From positions 1 to 64,000 of the forward strand of contig CAVTZY010000022.1 in NCBI GenBank assembly GCA_963739235.1: a stretch of DNA of 64,000 nucleotides, in the 5' to 3' direction. Position 1 is the stretch's first letter. Every line of letters starts with the position of its first letter. Positions 1-7,536 of this stretch are shown here, piece after piece. Made by a program: the position numbers and the translations under genes. A model generated the notes under the pieces. That model made no database searches, had not been told where the DNA came from, and worked only from the letters and a program-made list of their open reading frames with translations. This DNA comes from JAFNAG01 sp963739235. GTDB lineage: Bacteria > Acidobacteriota > UBA6911.

Positions 1-19
1 GTTTATGTTGACGCGTAGA

Positions 20-2872
20 TTACGTATTGCCGACCAGGTCCGGACGCGGGAAATACTCCCCCGTACCGTTGTAGTCGTCGAACAGGACTACGTGGAAGGG
101 AGCGCCCAACTGGATCGAGAGGGATCCGCTTACCCGCCAACCCGCAGTCAGCTTCTTCCAGTTCTTATGCAACTGAGGAATATCGTAACTGAAGGTCCAC
201 GAGATACGATGCCGGATGTCGAAGTTGGAATTCGCCCGTTCCAGATCGGGACGGAAACTGTTATCCGGCTGGGTGGCGTTGGCCACGTAATCCTGTCCGT
301 CGCTGGCGTTGTCGATCGAGTGCCCCCAAGTCCAATTCAGCCTGGAGCCGAGCCCCTTTTTATTGCGTACAGTCAGACTTGTCTGCAATCCGTTGTATCC
401 GGAAAATGAGGAGTTCTCGAAATTGTTGACGTAGAAGAAAGTTCCCCCCGAAGGAGCGAACGGACCGTTATCAAAGGGGCGCGCCGTGGAGACAGAAGGA
501 CGAATAGGCTGGTTGATGTCGCGATAACGGAAGAGCTTGCGCCCTTGCGATCCTACATAGCCGACCTCCAGCACCACATCCTTTACAATCTCCTGTTGAA
601 GATTGAGATTGAAGTTTTGGATGTAAGGGGTCCGGAGGTTGCGTTGGGTGGCGAACACGTCCGAATCCACATAGTCGGTGAACACCGGAACGCCGGCTGC
701 GAGAGTGTCCGCAGTCGAATAGGAGAACAGGATTGCGGAGGGCCCGATCGGATTGTAGGCGGCCCCGGGATTAAGTGTGTTGAAGGGAAGCTGGCCGACA
801 AAGAAATCCTGGGAAAATGAATCATATAACAATCCCCATCCCGTGCGGAGTACGGTTTTGCCTTTGCCCCCTATGTCCCACGCGAACGAAAGACGAGGTG
901 AGAAGTTGTTGAGATCGTGGTCGTACAGGCTCTCCAGGCCGCCGCTCCCCACCTGAACCAGCCCTTTCTTCGGGTCGAAATTGCTGAATCGGTTGCGCTC
1001 TTCCCCGATCACGCCGTAATAGTCCCAACGCACGCCATAGTTCAGCGTCAGATTCTTGTGCCAGGTGAAGCTGTCCTGGATGTACCAGGCGTGCGAATTC
1101 TGAAAAGTGCCGCGCTGCGATTCGCCCCGGGCGCTGCGCCCGCCGCTGAGATTCCCCTGGAGAAAGTCCTGCAGGGATGCGAAGTCGAGACGCCCGCGAT
1201 AGCCCGCATCAAAGTATCCATTGATGAAGGTGCGCCGGAACTCATAGCCAAACTTGACGTGATGTTTGGTCAGGTTCATCGCATAGTTGTCGATGAAATG
1301 CCAGTTGGTATCGGTTCGACCTCGTGGCAGGGACAAGTTCGAGCCGATGGATGCGATCGCCGATCCCAGGGAGGGATCGTTGCGAATCCGAATGGTCGGC
1401 AGGCCGAAATCGCGCGCATTGGTGACGCCGGTGTTCAGCCCGATCGAACGCGGATCGAAGCTGCCGTCCTCAGGGGAGAAGGTCTCGAAGAAGCGGTTGT
1501 AACCGAAGCGGGCTTCGTTCACCTGCTTGGCTGACCTGACGAGGACGTAGGAGAGCGACACCAACTGGACCCGGGTGGGAGTCACCGTGTTGAAGCCCGG
1601 CAGCACATTCCCCGCGAGAATGGCAAGCGGGAAGCTCTGATGGCTGTTGCCGAAGTAATAGCGTCCCGTGAGGATGTTGGACGTGTTGAAATTGTGATCG
1701 ATTTTTGCAATCAGGCTGTCGACGCTGTTGGAGGCGCGCGTAGTCAGAAAGACGTTGTTCGAAGGATCCCACAAGGGCACGGGACGGTTCGGAGCGGGCC
1801 AGGGATTGCGCGCGAGAATCGCCCGGATCACGGGATTGGTCGCGCCCCCCAGCGCGGCGATTTCGCGCGGATCCGGCACGCGGGCTACGCTGTTGAGGCC
1901 GACTCTCTCCCGCTGACCTTCATAGCTCGCGTACCAGAACGTGCGGTCGCGCACGATCGGGCCGCCGGCATCAAAGCCGAACTGGTTATTGCGGAACTGG
2001 GTTTCCGGATTGGACTGCGCGTTGAAATAGTTGCGCGCATCGAGCTTGTTGTTCCTGAAAAACTCGTACACGCTGCCGTGAGCTGTATTGGTTCCGGACT
2101 TGGTAACCATGTTGACCACGCTGCCGGCGCTGCGTCCGTATTCCGGTTCGAAATGGGAGAGTATCGCCACTTCGGCGATGGCCTCGACGGGCAGAATTGT
2201 GGCGGGTGTTCCGAAAACTCCACCCTCGTTGATGGCGGGAAGGTTGCGGTAGCCGTCGTTCATATCGGTGCCGTCGAGCAGGTAGTTGTTCGATCGGCCG
2301 CGATTTCCGTTAATACTGAACAGGCCGAATGATCCCGGCGAGTCGGTGCCGCCATCGGGTTGGCCGCTGGCCCCCGGCACCAGGACCAGAAGCTTGGTGA
2401 AGTCGCGCCCGTTCATGGGAAGATCCTGTATTATTTTGCTTTCGATGATGCCGCCCAAGGTGTCGGCCGTGGTTGCAACCAGAGGCACCTCGGCCTCCAC
2501 CACGACGGTCTCACTGGAACCCTGCGCCCGCAGCGTGACGTCAACCCTCCGCTCGCCGGCGATCTCCACCTTCAGATTCTGTACTACCACCTTCTGAAAT
2601 CCGGGGAGTTGCGCGGTCAGTTCATACAGGCCGATCGGTAACTCCGGGATATTGAAGTTGCCGATGGAATCCGTGACGGTGGATCGCGTCATGCCCGTTT
2701 CCGTGTTTTTAACGGAGATGTCAACGCCCGGCACTACCGCTTTGGTACTGTCGACTACCGTGCCTCGGATGGTTCCGCGAAAGGTCTGCCCGTGGACGGA
2801 GCCAGGCGCGCAAAGCAAGACAACGAGGGCCGCTAATACCATCATCTTAAAGGCGGCAAATCTGCTACCCAT
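20..2872 (-). CDS. TonB-dependent receptor, Oar-like, C-terminally short
   Basis: Outer-membrane TonB-dependent receptor. The 950-residue product has a signal peptide (residues 1-28), a carboxypeptidase-regulatory-like beta-sandwich (about 29-115, starting FRGTIRGTVVD), a plug domain (about 125-250, with PMNGRDFTKLLVLVPG and the GNRGRSNNYLLDGTDMND stretch) and a beta-barrel. This architecture is typical of Acidobacteriota, where such receptors are thought to import large substrates. The start is supported by GAGGAGGG just upstream. The protein stops at RPDLVGNT with TAA. Relatives usually continue for tens of residues past an RPxLVGxP-type motif to a last barrel strand ending in an aromatic residue, so this copy looks cut short. 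Reading on gives only six codons before the window edge, so I cannot tell whether homologous sequence resumes. Confidence 0.9.
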   Translation of the reverse strand: MGSRFAAFKMMVLAALVVLLCAPGSVHGQTFRGTIRGTVVDSTKAVVPGVDISVKNTETGMTRSTVTDSIGNFNIPELPIGLYELTAQLPGFQKVVVQNLKVEIAGERRVDVTLRAQGSSETVVVEAEVPLVATTADTLGGIIESKIIQDLPMNGRDFTKLLVLVPGASGQPDGGTDSPGSFGLFSINGNRGRSNNYLLDGTDMNDGYRNLPAINEGGVFGTPATILPVEAIAEVAILSHFEPEYGRSAGSVVNMVTKSGTNTAHGSVYEFFRNNKLDARNYFNAQSNPETQFRNNQFGFDAGGPIVRDRTFWYASYEGQRERVGLNSVARVPDPREIAALGGATNPVIRAILARNPWPAPNRPVPLWDPSNNVFLTTRASNSVDSLIAKIDHNFNTSNILTGRYYFGNSHQSFPLAILAGNVLPGFNTVTPTRVQLVSLSYVLVRSAKQVNEARFGYNRFFETFSPEDGSFDPRSIGLNTGVTNARDFGLPTIRIRNDPSLGSAIASIGSNLSLPRGRTDTNWHFIDNYAMNLTKHHVKFGYEFRRTFINGYFDAGYRGRLDFASLQDFLQGNLSGGRSARGESQRGTFQNSHAWYIQDSFTWHKNLTLNYGVRWDYYGVIGEERNRFSNFDPKKGLVQVGSGGLESLYDHDLNNFSPRLSFAWDIGGKGKTVLRTGWGLLYDSFSQDFFVGQLPFNTLNPGAAYNPIGPSAILFSYSTADTLAAGVPVFTDYVDSDVFATQRNLRTPYIQNFNLNLQQEIVKDVVLEVGYVGSQGRKLFRYRDINQPIRPSVSTARPFDNGPFAPSGGTFFYVNNFENSSFSGYNGLQTSLTVRNKKGLGSRLNWTWGHSIDNASDGQDYVANATQPDNSFRPDLERANSNFDIRHRISWTFSYDIPQLHKNWKKLTAGWRVSGSLSIQLGAPFHVVLFDDYNGTGEYFPRPDLVGNT

Positions 2873-3117
2873 GGTACCCTCCTCGCAAATGGATAAAGAA
2901 TTTTGATAGATTCAATCTGTAACCGGCACGTGTGCAGGCATGGCGTCGTGGAGCCGTAGTCCGATTCCGGCTTGGGCAATGGAGTTCGTGTACGGGTTGA
3001 GTCTGAGTCTAATCCTTATCCGGTTGAATGATCAATGGAAATTGCAACCGCAGCAGCAGACTGCGATTGAATCATTCGTGCTGCTTTTGCAGTATCCGGC
3101 TGCCTCGGGTATAGGCA

Positions 3118-3666
3118 TTAATCCGGCAGCGGCGTCGTCGGAATGCGGAGCGAATCTACGAATCGAGTGAAGAACTCGTATGCACAAGCGACCGCAGAAA
3201 GTTCGATGATCTCTCGATCTGTAAATGCGCGTTGAAGCTGAGCATAAAATGCATCATCGATCTCGAGAGCGGACCGATGAACACGGTCGGCGAAACGGAA
3301 GCCCGACTTTTCACGATCCGTAAACGGACCGGTTTCGAAGTCCCTCACGCCTGCGACCTGATTCTCAGCTGCACCTTTCTGCTTCGCCGAAGCAGAATGA
3401 GCCGATGTTCAATAATCGCAGTTCTGCAGAATTGCCACCCTGGTCGCCACCAGTTCTTTATACCAACCCGGCAAGGCACCATCTCCCATCAATGGTTTTA
3501 AAAAAGCGGCGATACCCAGGGCAAGTTCCGGAGTGTGCGCGATGGTCTTGAACATGTTCGGAACGACCCGTCGCTGCTCCAGAAGCCGGTCATAGAGAAC
3601 TGCGATCTGCGGCGTGACCTCATGCCGTTCCAACATCGGGATGCGCGTCTTACTTTTTTTGTCCAT
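3118..3666 (-). CDS. AhpD/carboxymuconolactone decarboxylase-like selenoprotein (UGA read as Sec)
   Basis: AhpD-fold peroxidase/reductase family. Two open segments in one frame, 3412-3666 and 3118-3408, are separated only by TGA at 3409-3411. Read through, they give one 182-residue protein. The first half ends ILQNCDY and the second begins TSAHSASAKQKG, so the TGA sits exactly where the second Cys of the family's CxxCxxxH active site belongs (C83-D-Y-U86-T-S-A-H90). There is no indel and the reading frame is kept on both sides. A 9-bp perfect hairpin follows at bacterial SECIS distance. The start is ATG at 3666, preceded by GGGAGG; a GTG three codons upstream is the alternative. AhpD-like proteins are among known bacterial selenoprotein families. 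The alternative is a point mutation or base error in an ordinary Cys gene. The gene lies downstream of the cytochrome operon, separated by about 650 bp of repeats. Confidence 0.85.
3377..3411 (-). promoter_or_regulatory. Putative bacterial SECIS element with Sec UGA codon
   Basis: On the minus strand, UGA (3411-3409) is followed by 11 nt. Then comes a perfect 9-bp stem, TTCTGCTTC (3397-3389) pairing with GAAGCAGAA (3385-3377), closed by the loop GGC. The apical loop starts 20 nt after the UGA and has G in its first two positions. This fits the general bacterial SECIS rule of a G-containing small loop about 16-37 nt after the UGA, which binds SelB. There is no T-tract, and the codons through the hairpin still encode an in-family sequence, so it is not a terminator. 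Confidence 0.75.
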
Positions 3667-3730
3667 GTGTGGCACCTCCCTTTGCCTGAATTATGCTCCA
3701 CAGGGCCTGCCCGGAAAAGCGCATATCTCG

Positions 3731-3790
3731 GCAGCCAAGAATGACACGAATGCGCAAAATCTCGTGTCATTCGCGGCTGCTTTTGCAGTG
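3731..3790. repeat. Dispersed palindromic repeat P1, copy 1
   Basis: An inverted repeat of GCAGCC.AGAATGACACGA with TCGTGTCATTCGCGGCTGC, followed by TTTTGCAG. It is one of about seven intergenic copies in the window. It sits directly beside a P2 element, as the copy at 50893 also does. A decayed half-copy (ATTCGTGCTGCTTTTGCAG) lies at about 3076-3095. Confidence 0.8.
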
Positions 3791-3794
3791 TGGA

Positions 3795-4200
3795 TGCGAG
3801 TTATTTGTGAAGGAGTCCCACATGCGCGGGGGCGCACTCAGTGACGCATGAAAATGTTGCGCTCTTGCCGAAGGGTTCCTGTGCCGCCCTTTCAGGGCTC
3901 TTAACGCTGGATTCCCGCTTCCCAGGGCTCACGCCCTGGGCTCTGCTGCTCCACCCCTTCGGGGTTTTTCGCAGTCGCACAAAGCTGGGCCCTTCGGGAT
4001 TTTCAAGGTCGTGCAATGCTTAGCCCTAAAAGGGCGGGACAGCAAAGCCCAGGGCGTGAGCCCTGGGTAGAGAACCGGAGATCTCAAGCCCTGAAAGGGC
4101 GGCACAGAAACACACAAGTGGTTCGGCGCCGCATCGGTTCTATTTTCGAAGCAGTCTCCCATGCGCCGGGGCGCACCCGGTGACGCACTAAAATGGCAAT
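3795..4200. repeat. Dispersed structured repeat P2, full-length copy 1
   Basis: A gene-free block of about 400 bp built from nested palindromes: GCCCTTTCAGGGC, CCCAGGGC-TCAC-GCCCTGGG (both orientations), CACCCCTTCGGGGTTTTT, and CTGAAAGGGCGGCACAG. Near the ends are CGCGGGGGCGCACTCAGTGACGCA and a matching CGCCGGGGCGCACCCGGTGACGCA block. The same order of modules recurs at 50975-51320, and in reverse orientation at 26235-26665. Small open frames here are by-products of the repeat. Confidence 0.85.
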
Positions 4201-4230
4201 TTACCGCCGCGAATGCTATGCGCCGGTTCA

Positions 4231-4310
4231 TGATCGTGGTCGTGGTCGTGATCGTGATCGGCTTTTGGACGTTTGTTGACTGCCGATCACGACCACGATC
4301 ACGATCACGA
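4231..4310. repeat. Long hexamer-based hairpin downstream of the cytochrome operon
   Basis: A left arm made of GATCGT/GGTCGT hexamers (4231-4262) pairs with a right arm (4282-4310) over about 29 bp. The three mismatches are all G-T type and so tolerable in RNA. The loop is about 19 nt. It begins roughly 16 nt past the stop codon of the last operon gene. It could cap the operon transcript or act as a terminator-like structure; there is no T-run. Confidence 0.7.
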
Positions 4311-4325
4311 TGTTCGCGAAAGCGC

Positions 4326-5684
4326 CTATTTTCGGAGCAGAGGCACGGCTTCATCGCGTGCCTCTTTGGTCAGATCCTTGGGGCCGAGTTGGATGCCGAT
4401 TTTTTCGAGGAAAGCATTGGGCGGTGTGCCGCCGGCAAAAACCCAAACGTAGTCGTTGGGGATCTCCCGGATCTCGCCATCGACCTCCAAAAGCACGGTC
4501 TTTTCCTTCACCTCGGCGGGACTGGAATTGAAAATGACGGCCAGCTTGCGCGCATCGACGCACTCCTGAATTCGTTGGGCGTTGCGTTCCTTGATGCGGC
4601 TGAAGGCGGGCTTGCGATAGGAAAGCGTTACCACGTTGCCTTTTTGAAGGGCCAGCCCCATGGCAGCCTCGATGGCGCTATCGCCGCCGCCCACGACGAG
4701 AATGCGGGCACCGATGTAGGCGTGCGCCTCGATCAGTGAATACATGACCTTCGGAAGCTCCTCACCCGGAATTCCCAGCTTTCGGGGCGTGCCCCTCCGG
4801 CCGAGCGTCAGGATGACCGAATGAGCGTGGTATTGAGCCTTGGGTGTGCGAACGGTAAAGGTCTGATCCGCATTTTTTTTGACATCTTCTACCATCTCCC
4901 CGGCGTTTACCTTTAAATCCGCCCGCTTCATGATCTTCTTCCAGAGCTCCAGGAGGCTCTCCTTGGAAACCTCGAGCTTATTGAACCTACCATAAAGGGG
5001 AAATTGCACGGGGCTGGTCATCACAAGCTTCTGACGCGGATACTTGGCGACGGTGCCTCCGATTTCATCCTGCTCGAGGGTGATGCAGGACATTTTATTT
5101 TCGATGGCCCGCAAAGAGGCGCTGATTCCGCCGGGTCCGGCGCCGACGACACAGATATCAAAGATATTCGGAATAGCTTGTTTTCCGTTGGCCCGCGCGC
5201 GCCGAGCGGTAATGATATCCACGCAGTCTCTCCCCTGGTTCACGGCATTCTTAATCAGCGCGAGTCCGCCGAGCTCGCCGACGATAAAGAGGTTTTCGAT
5301 ACTCGTTTCGTATTCATGAGTCAGCCTGGGCATGTCCGCGCCGATGCTGGGGGAGGCCATCACCAGTTCAATGGCTCCCACGGGGCATGCGTCCACACAG
5401 ATGCCATGCCCGATACACTTATGCCCGTTGATAATGGCCGACTTACCTCCTACGAGTCCGAGCACATCCCCCTCAGGGCAAACCTCGCCACAGCAGCCGC
5501 ACCCGATGCACTTCAGAACATCGATGCGGGGATGCTGCGCCTTCGGGCCTTCCGAAAACAGCTGTCCTTTCTCGATGGCTGCTTTGACCGATGCTTGTTT
5601 TCTCTTCCACCGGATCAGATACACGCTGAGGATCGGCAGGGTGATAAGTGCGTAGAGCAGGTAATTCAGGAGACCATTATTCAT
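4326..5684 (-). CDS. Membrane-anchored ferredoxin-type flavoprotein oxidoreductase (FAD/NAD(P)-binding)
   Basis: A 452-residue redox protein. An N-terminal membrane helix (about 6-25) is followed by a two-cluster ferredoxin domain: C59-x2-C62-x2-C65-x3-C69-P, and C90-I-G-H-G-I-C96-x3-C100-P. In the second motif the second Cys position is His93. The rest is a thioredoxin-reductase-like pyridine nucleotide-disulfide fold, with an FAD GAGPGG motif at 181-186 and a second dinucleotide motif VVGGGDSAIEAA at about 330-345. I see no CxxC redox-active disulfide, so it is probably an NAD(P)H or ferredoxin dehydrogenase rather than a disulfide reductase. It is the last gene of the multihaem cytochrome operon, 59 bp after the b-type cytochrome gene. 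That suggests it passes electrons from the cytoplasm to the membrane haems (inference). Confidence 0.85.
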   Translation of the reverse strand: MNNGLLNYLLYALITLPILSVYLIRWKRKQASVKAAIEKGQLFSEGPKAQHPRIDVLKCIGCGCCGEVCPEGDVLGLVGGKSAIINGHKCIGHGICVDACPVGAIELVMASPSIGADMPRLTHEYETSIENLFIVGELGGLALIKNAVNQGRDCVDIITARRARANGKQAIPNIFDICVVGAGPGGISASLRAIENKMSCITLEQDEIGGTVAKYPRQKLVMTSPVQFPLYGRFNKLEVSKESLLELWKKIMKRADLKVNAGEMVEDVKKNADQTFTVRTPKAQYHAHSVILTLGRRGTPRKLGIPGEELPKVMYSLIEAHAYIGARILVVGGGDSAIEAAMGLALQKGNVVTLSYRKPAFSRIKERNAQRIQECVDARKLAVIFNSSPAEVKEKTVLLEVDGEIREIPNDYVWVFAGGTPPNAFLEKIGIQLGPKDLTKEARDEAVPLLRK

Positions 5685-5743
5685 TTATCTTGAACCGCAT
5701 CTTGTGATTGGCATGCGTGCATCGGACAGTTCTGACGTGTGCC

Positions 5744-6691
5744 CTAAAAGTACCCCAGGGAGATCACCACTCCGATATGGATAATTACGAAGATACCAAA
5801 AGTAAGACTGAACGGCCGGTGGATGACGTGCCAGAGAAAAAAGACGCGTTCAGCCTTGGTCAGGAACAAAATTCTCTTGGCGAGCGAAGCCTGCCTGGAT
5901 GCATGCGAGATTGCTGTTTCAAGTTCCTTGTGTCCCGAGGGGAGAATCCCTCCCAGCGTCCGCAGTTTGCCCCAGGCATTTTCCTTGTGGCGTCGAAGCG
6001 ACCAGATTTTTGCGGGCCGCGCAAGGTCCCACGCAATCATTTTGTACAGTGCCTTGATGAGGGACATTTGCTGAACTTCCTGCACATCCGGCAGATGGAA
6101 CAGCCCTGCCATATCAGAATCGCTCACGACGCGTTGCGCGGCCATCTCGTCCATGAACTGCCCGCTGAGTTCCTGCATTTGTTTGAGGGTCATGGTCGCG
6201 GTATCCCGCGTTCTGGGAATCTGCGCATAAAAATACCGTCCAATCAGCCCGCTTCCCGCCAAAGCGATCAGTGTCCAATAGGCCATCCCCGCGAATCCCT
6301 GGGTCTTGAATGCGGAGTGAAAGGTAATAACGACGGGAGCCACCAGCCCCAAAACTATGTGAAAGTCCAGCCAGTGTTTGGAAATTCCGCGCCTCGAAAG
6401 CCATGTCCAGCGCTTGCGCAGCGGATAAAGGTAGACCAGGGCGAAGAGGAACAAGCCGAGCATCCCCAATTTCAGCCCGACGGTGCCGCTCGGCTTCAAC
6501 TCAGCATGTGTGTGAGAAAGCGGCCGCTGGGCCTGGTTGAGCAAATAGTAATCCCACCCATAGGCCGCGATGGCGACGGTGAACGCGAGCGAGACCAACA
6601 CCGTCAGGGTGATCAATGCGCGATGCCGCGTCTTGACGTTTACCACGACCTGGATCGGCCAGGGTCGTGCTTCAGAGATTCCTTGGTTCAT
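5744..6691 (-). CDS. Di-haem b-type cytochrome-like integral membrane protein
   Basis: A 315-residue membrane protein with about five hydrophobic segments (roughly 26-46, 71-90, 109-127, 135-155, 288-312). Two helices each carry a His pair spaced by 14 residues, H111/H125 and H291/H305. This is the pattern expected for bis-His ligation of two b-haems, as in cytochrome b561 and ferric-reductase-type proteins. A long soluble loop (about 158-285) lies between helices 4 and 5. The start overlaps the stop of the preceding gene by 4 nt (ATGA), so the two are translationally coupled. Its likely role is to carry electrons across the inner membrane between the ferredoxin-flavoprotein and the periplasmic multihaem cytochromes. 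The exact family is not recognised. Confidence 0.7.
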   Translation of the reverse strand: MNQGISEARPWPIQVVVNVKTRHRALITLTVLVSLAFTVAIAAYGWDYYLLNQAQRPLSHTHAELKPSGTVGLKLGMLGLFLFALVYLYPLRKRWTWLSRRGISKHWLDFHIVLGLVAPVVITFHSAFKTQGFAGMAYWTLIALAGSGLIGRYFYAQIPRTRDTATMTLKQMQELSGQFMDEMAAQRVVSDSDMAGLFHLPDVQEVQQMSLIKALYKMIAWDLARPAKIWSLRRHKENAWGKLRTLGGILPSGHKELETAISHASRQASLAKRILFLTKAERVFFLWHVIHRPFSLTFGIFVIIHIGVVISLGYF

Positions 6692-7455
6692 TTGGATACC
6701 TTCGTGTCGGTTTGGACGGAAAATCGCCGGTAGTTGGTGAACTTGTGAACATTGCGCCAGTGCTGTCGCGCGGTTTCGACATCAATCGAGGCTTCGACGG
6801 GAAGCCATTGGGCCAGATTGTCCGTAGTGAACTTCTGCGGGGCGTAGGTTACATCTGTCCTGAGCGAGCGCAGGTTTAGATCCTCCATGGGGGCCTCCAG
6901 TCCCGCGGTGATTTTGTGGACTATCCCGGTGTCCGGATCGATCCAGGCTGTGCCCGAAAGGTCGAGCGGATAGTTTTGCCCGCGCAAACGGACCGCAGAT
7001 GTCGAGCGCATACCGTGGATATGATGGAACTCAATTTTGAAGAGCCTGACACCGTTCACGGTCTCGTCGTCGAGCAGCTTGAATTCAAAACTCCCCTGGT
7101 AGTAAGGATGGAACACCAGCTGCAGGGTCGAGAAGCCGGTGGTCAGAAGCAGCGGGAGGTTGCCTGACTTGCCGGCCTCCTTCTGGAGGATGCGTGATTC
7201 CTCGACCGAAATCTCCTCTCCCTGAAGGTCCATCAGAATCAGGTAATCGAACATCGAATCGTGCGCATATTGGACTTTTCCCGCTTCCCCGAGTTTTTCC
7301 TGGAGCACGGATTCGGTGCAGTTTACCGAAGACAGCTGATTCCAGAACCGTTGCACTGACGTTCCGGTTCGGACCAGAACTTCCTGGATCGATGGCGTTG
7401 TTGCAGGCGCATGCGTAAAGACCATTGCCAGTTGTATGATCATTACCAACATCAT
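6688..7455 (-). CDS. Periplasmic LolA/MucB-like protein of the cytochrome operon
   Basis: A 255-residue secreted protein with a short N-terminal hydrophobic segment (about 1-14) and no catalytic motif I recognise. The alternating strands (for example GSFEFKLLDDETVNGVRLFKIEFH and the GTAWIDPDTGIVHKI segment) resemble the open beta-sheet fold of LolA, MucB and similar 'outer membrane lipoprotein sorting' proteins. AGGAG precedes the start. It sits between the outer-membrane barrel and the b-type cytochrome, so it may help deliver or assemble the outer-membrane parts. That role is inferred only from position and fold resemblance. Confidence 0.6.
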   Translation of the reverse strand: MMLVMIIQLAMVFTHAPATTPSIQEVLVRTGTSVQRFWNQLSSVNCTESVLQEKLGEAGKVQYAHDSMFDYLILMDLQGEEISVEESRILQKEAGKSGNLPLLLTTGFSTLQLVFHPYYQGSFEFKLLDDETVNGVRLFKIEFHHIHGMRSTSAVRLRGQNYPLDLSGTAWIDPDTGIVHKITAGLEAPMEDLNLRSLRTDVTYAPQKFTTDNLAQWLPVEASIDVETARQHWRNVHKFTNYRRFSVQTDTKVSK

Positions 7456-7536
7456 TCATTCACTCCTGCCAAGATGCCCGGTGTGCTCTTCTTTGCGAAC
7501 GTGAAACCCCTCCCGATCAGGACCGGGCGATGTGAA

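Noticed and set aside
3377..3397. The hairpin after the AhpD UGA read as a transcription terminator
   Set aside because: It has no T-tract, and the same frame continues to encode AhpD-family residues for 96 more codons.
3801..4354. Small ORFs in the P2 repeats as conserved hypothetical genes
   Set aside because: The same ORFs appear in either strand of each palindromic copy and are not conserved in frame between copies.
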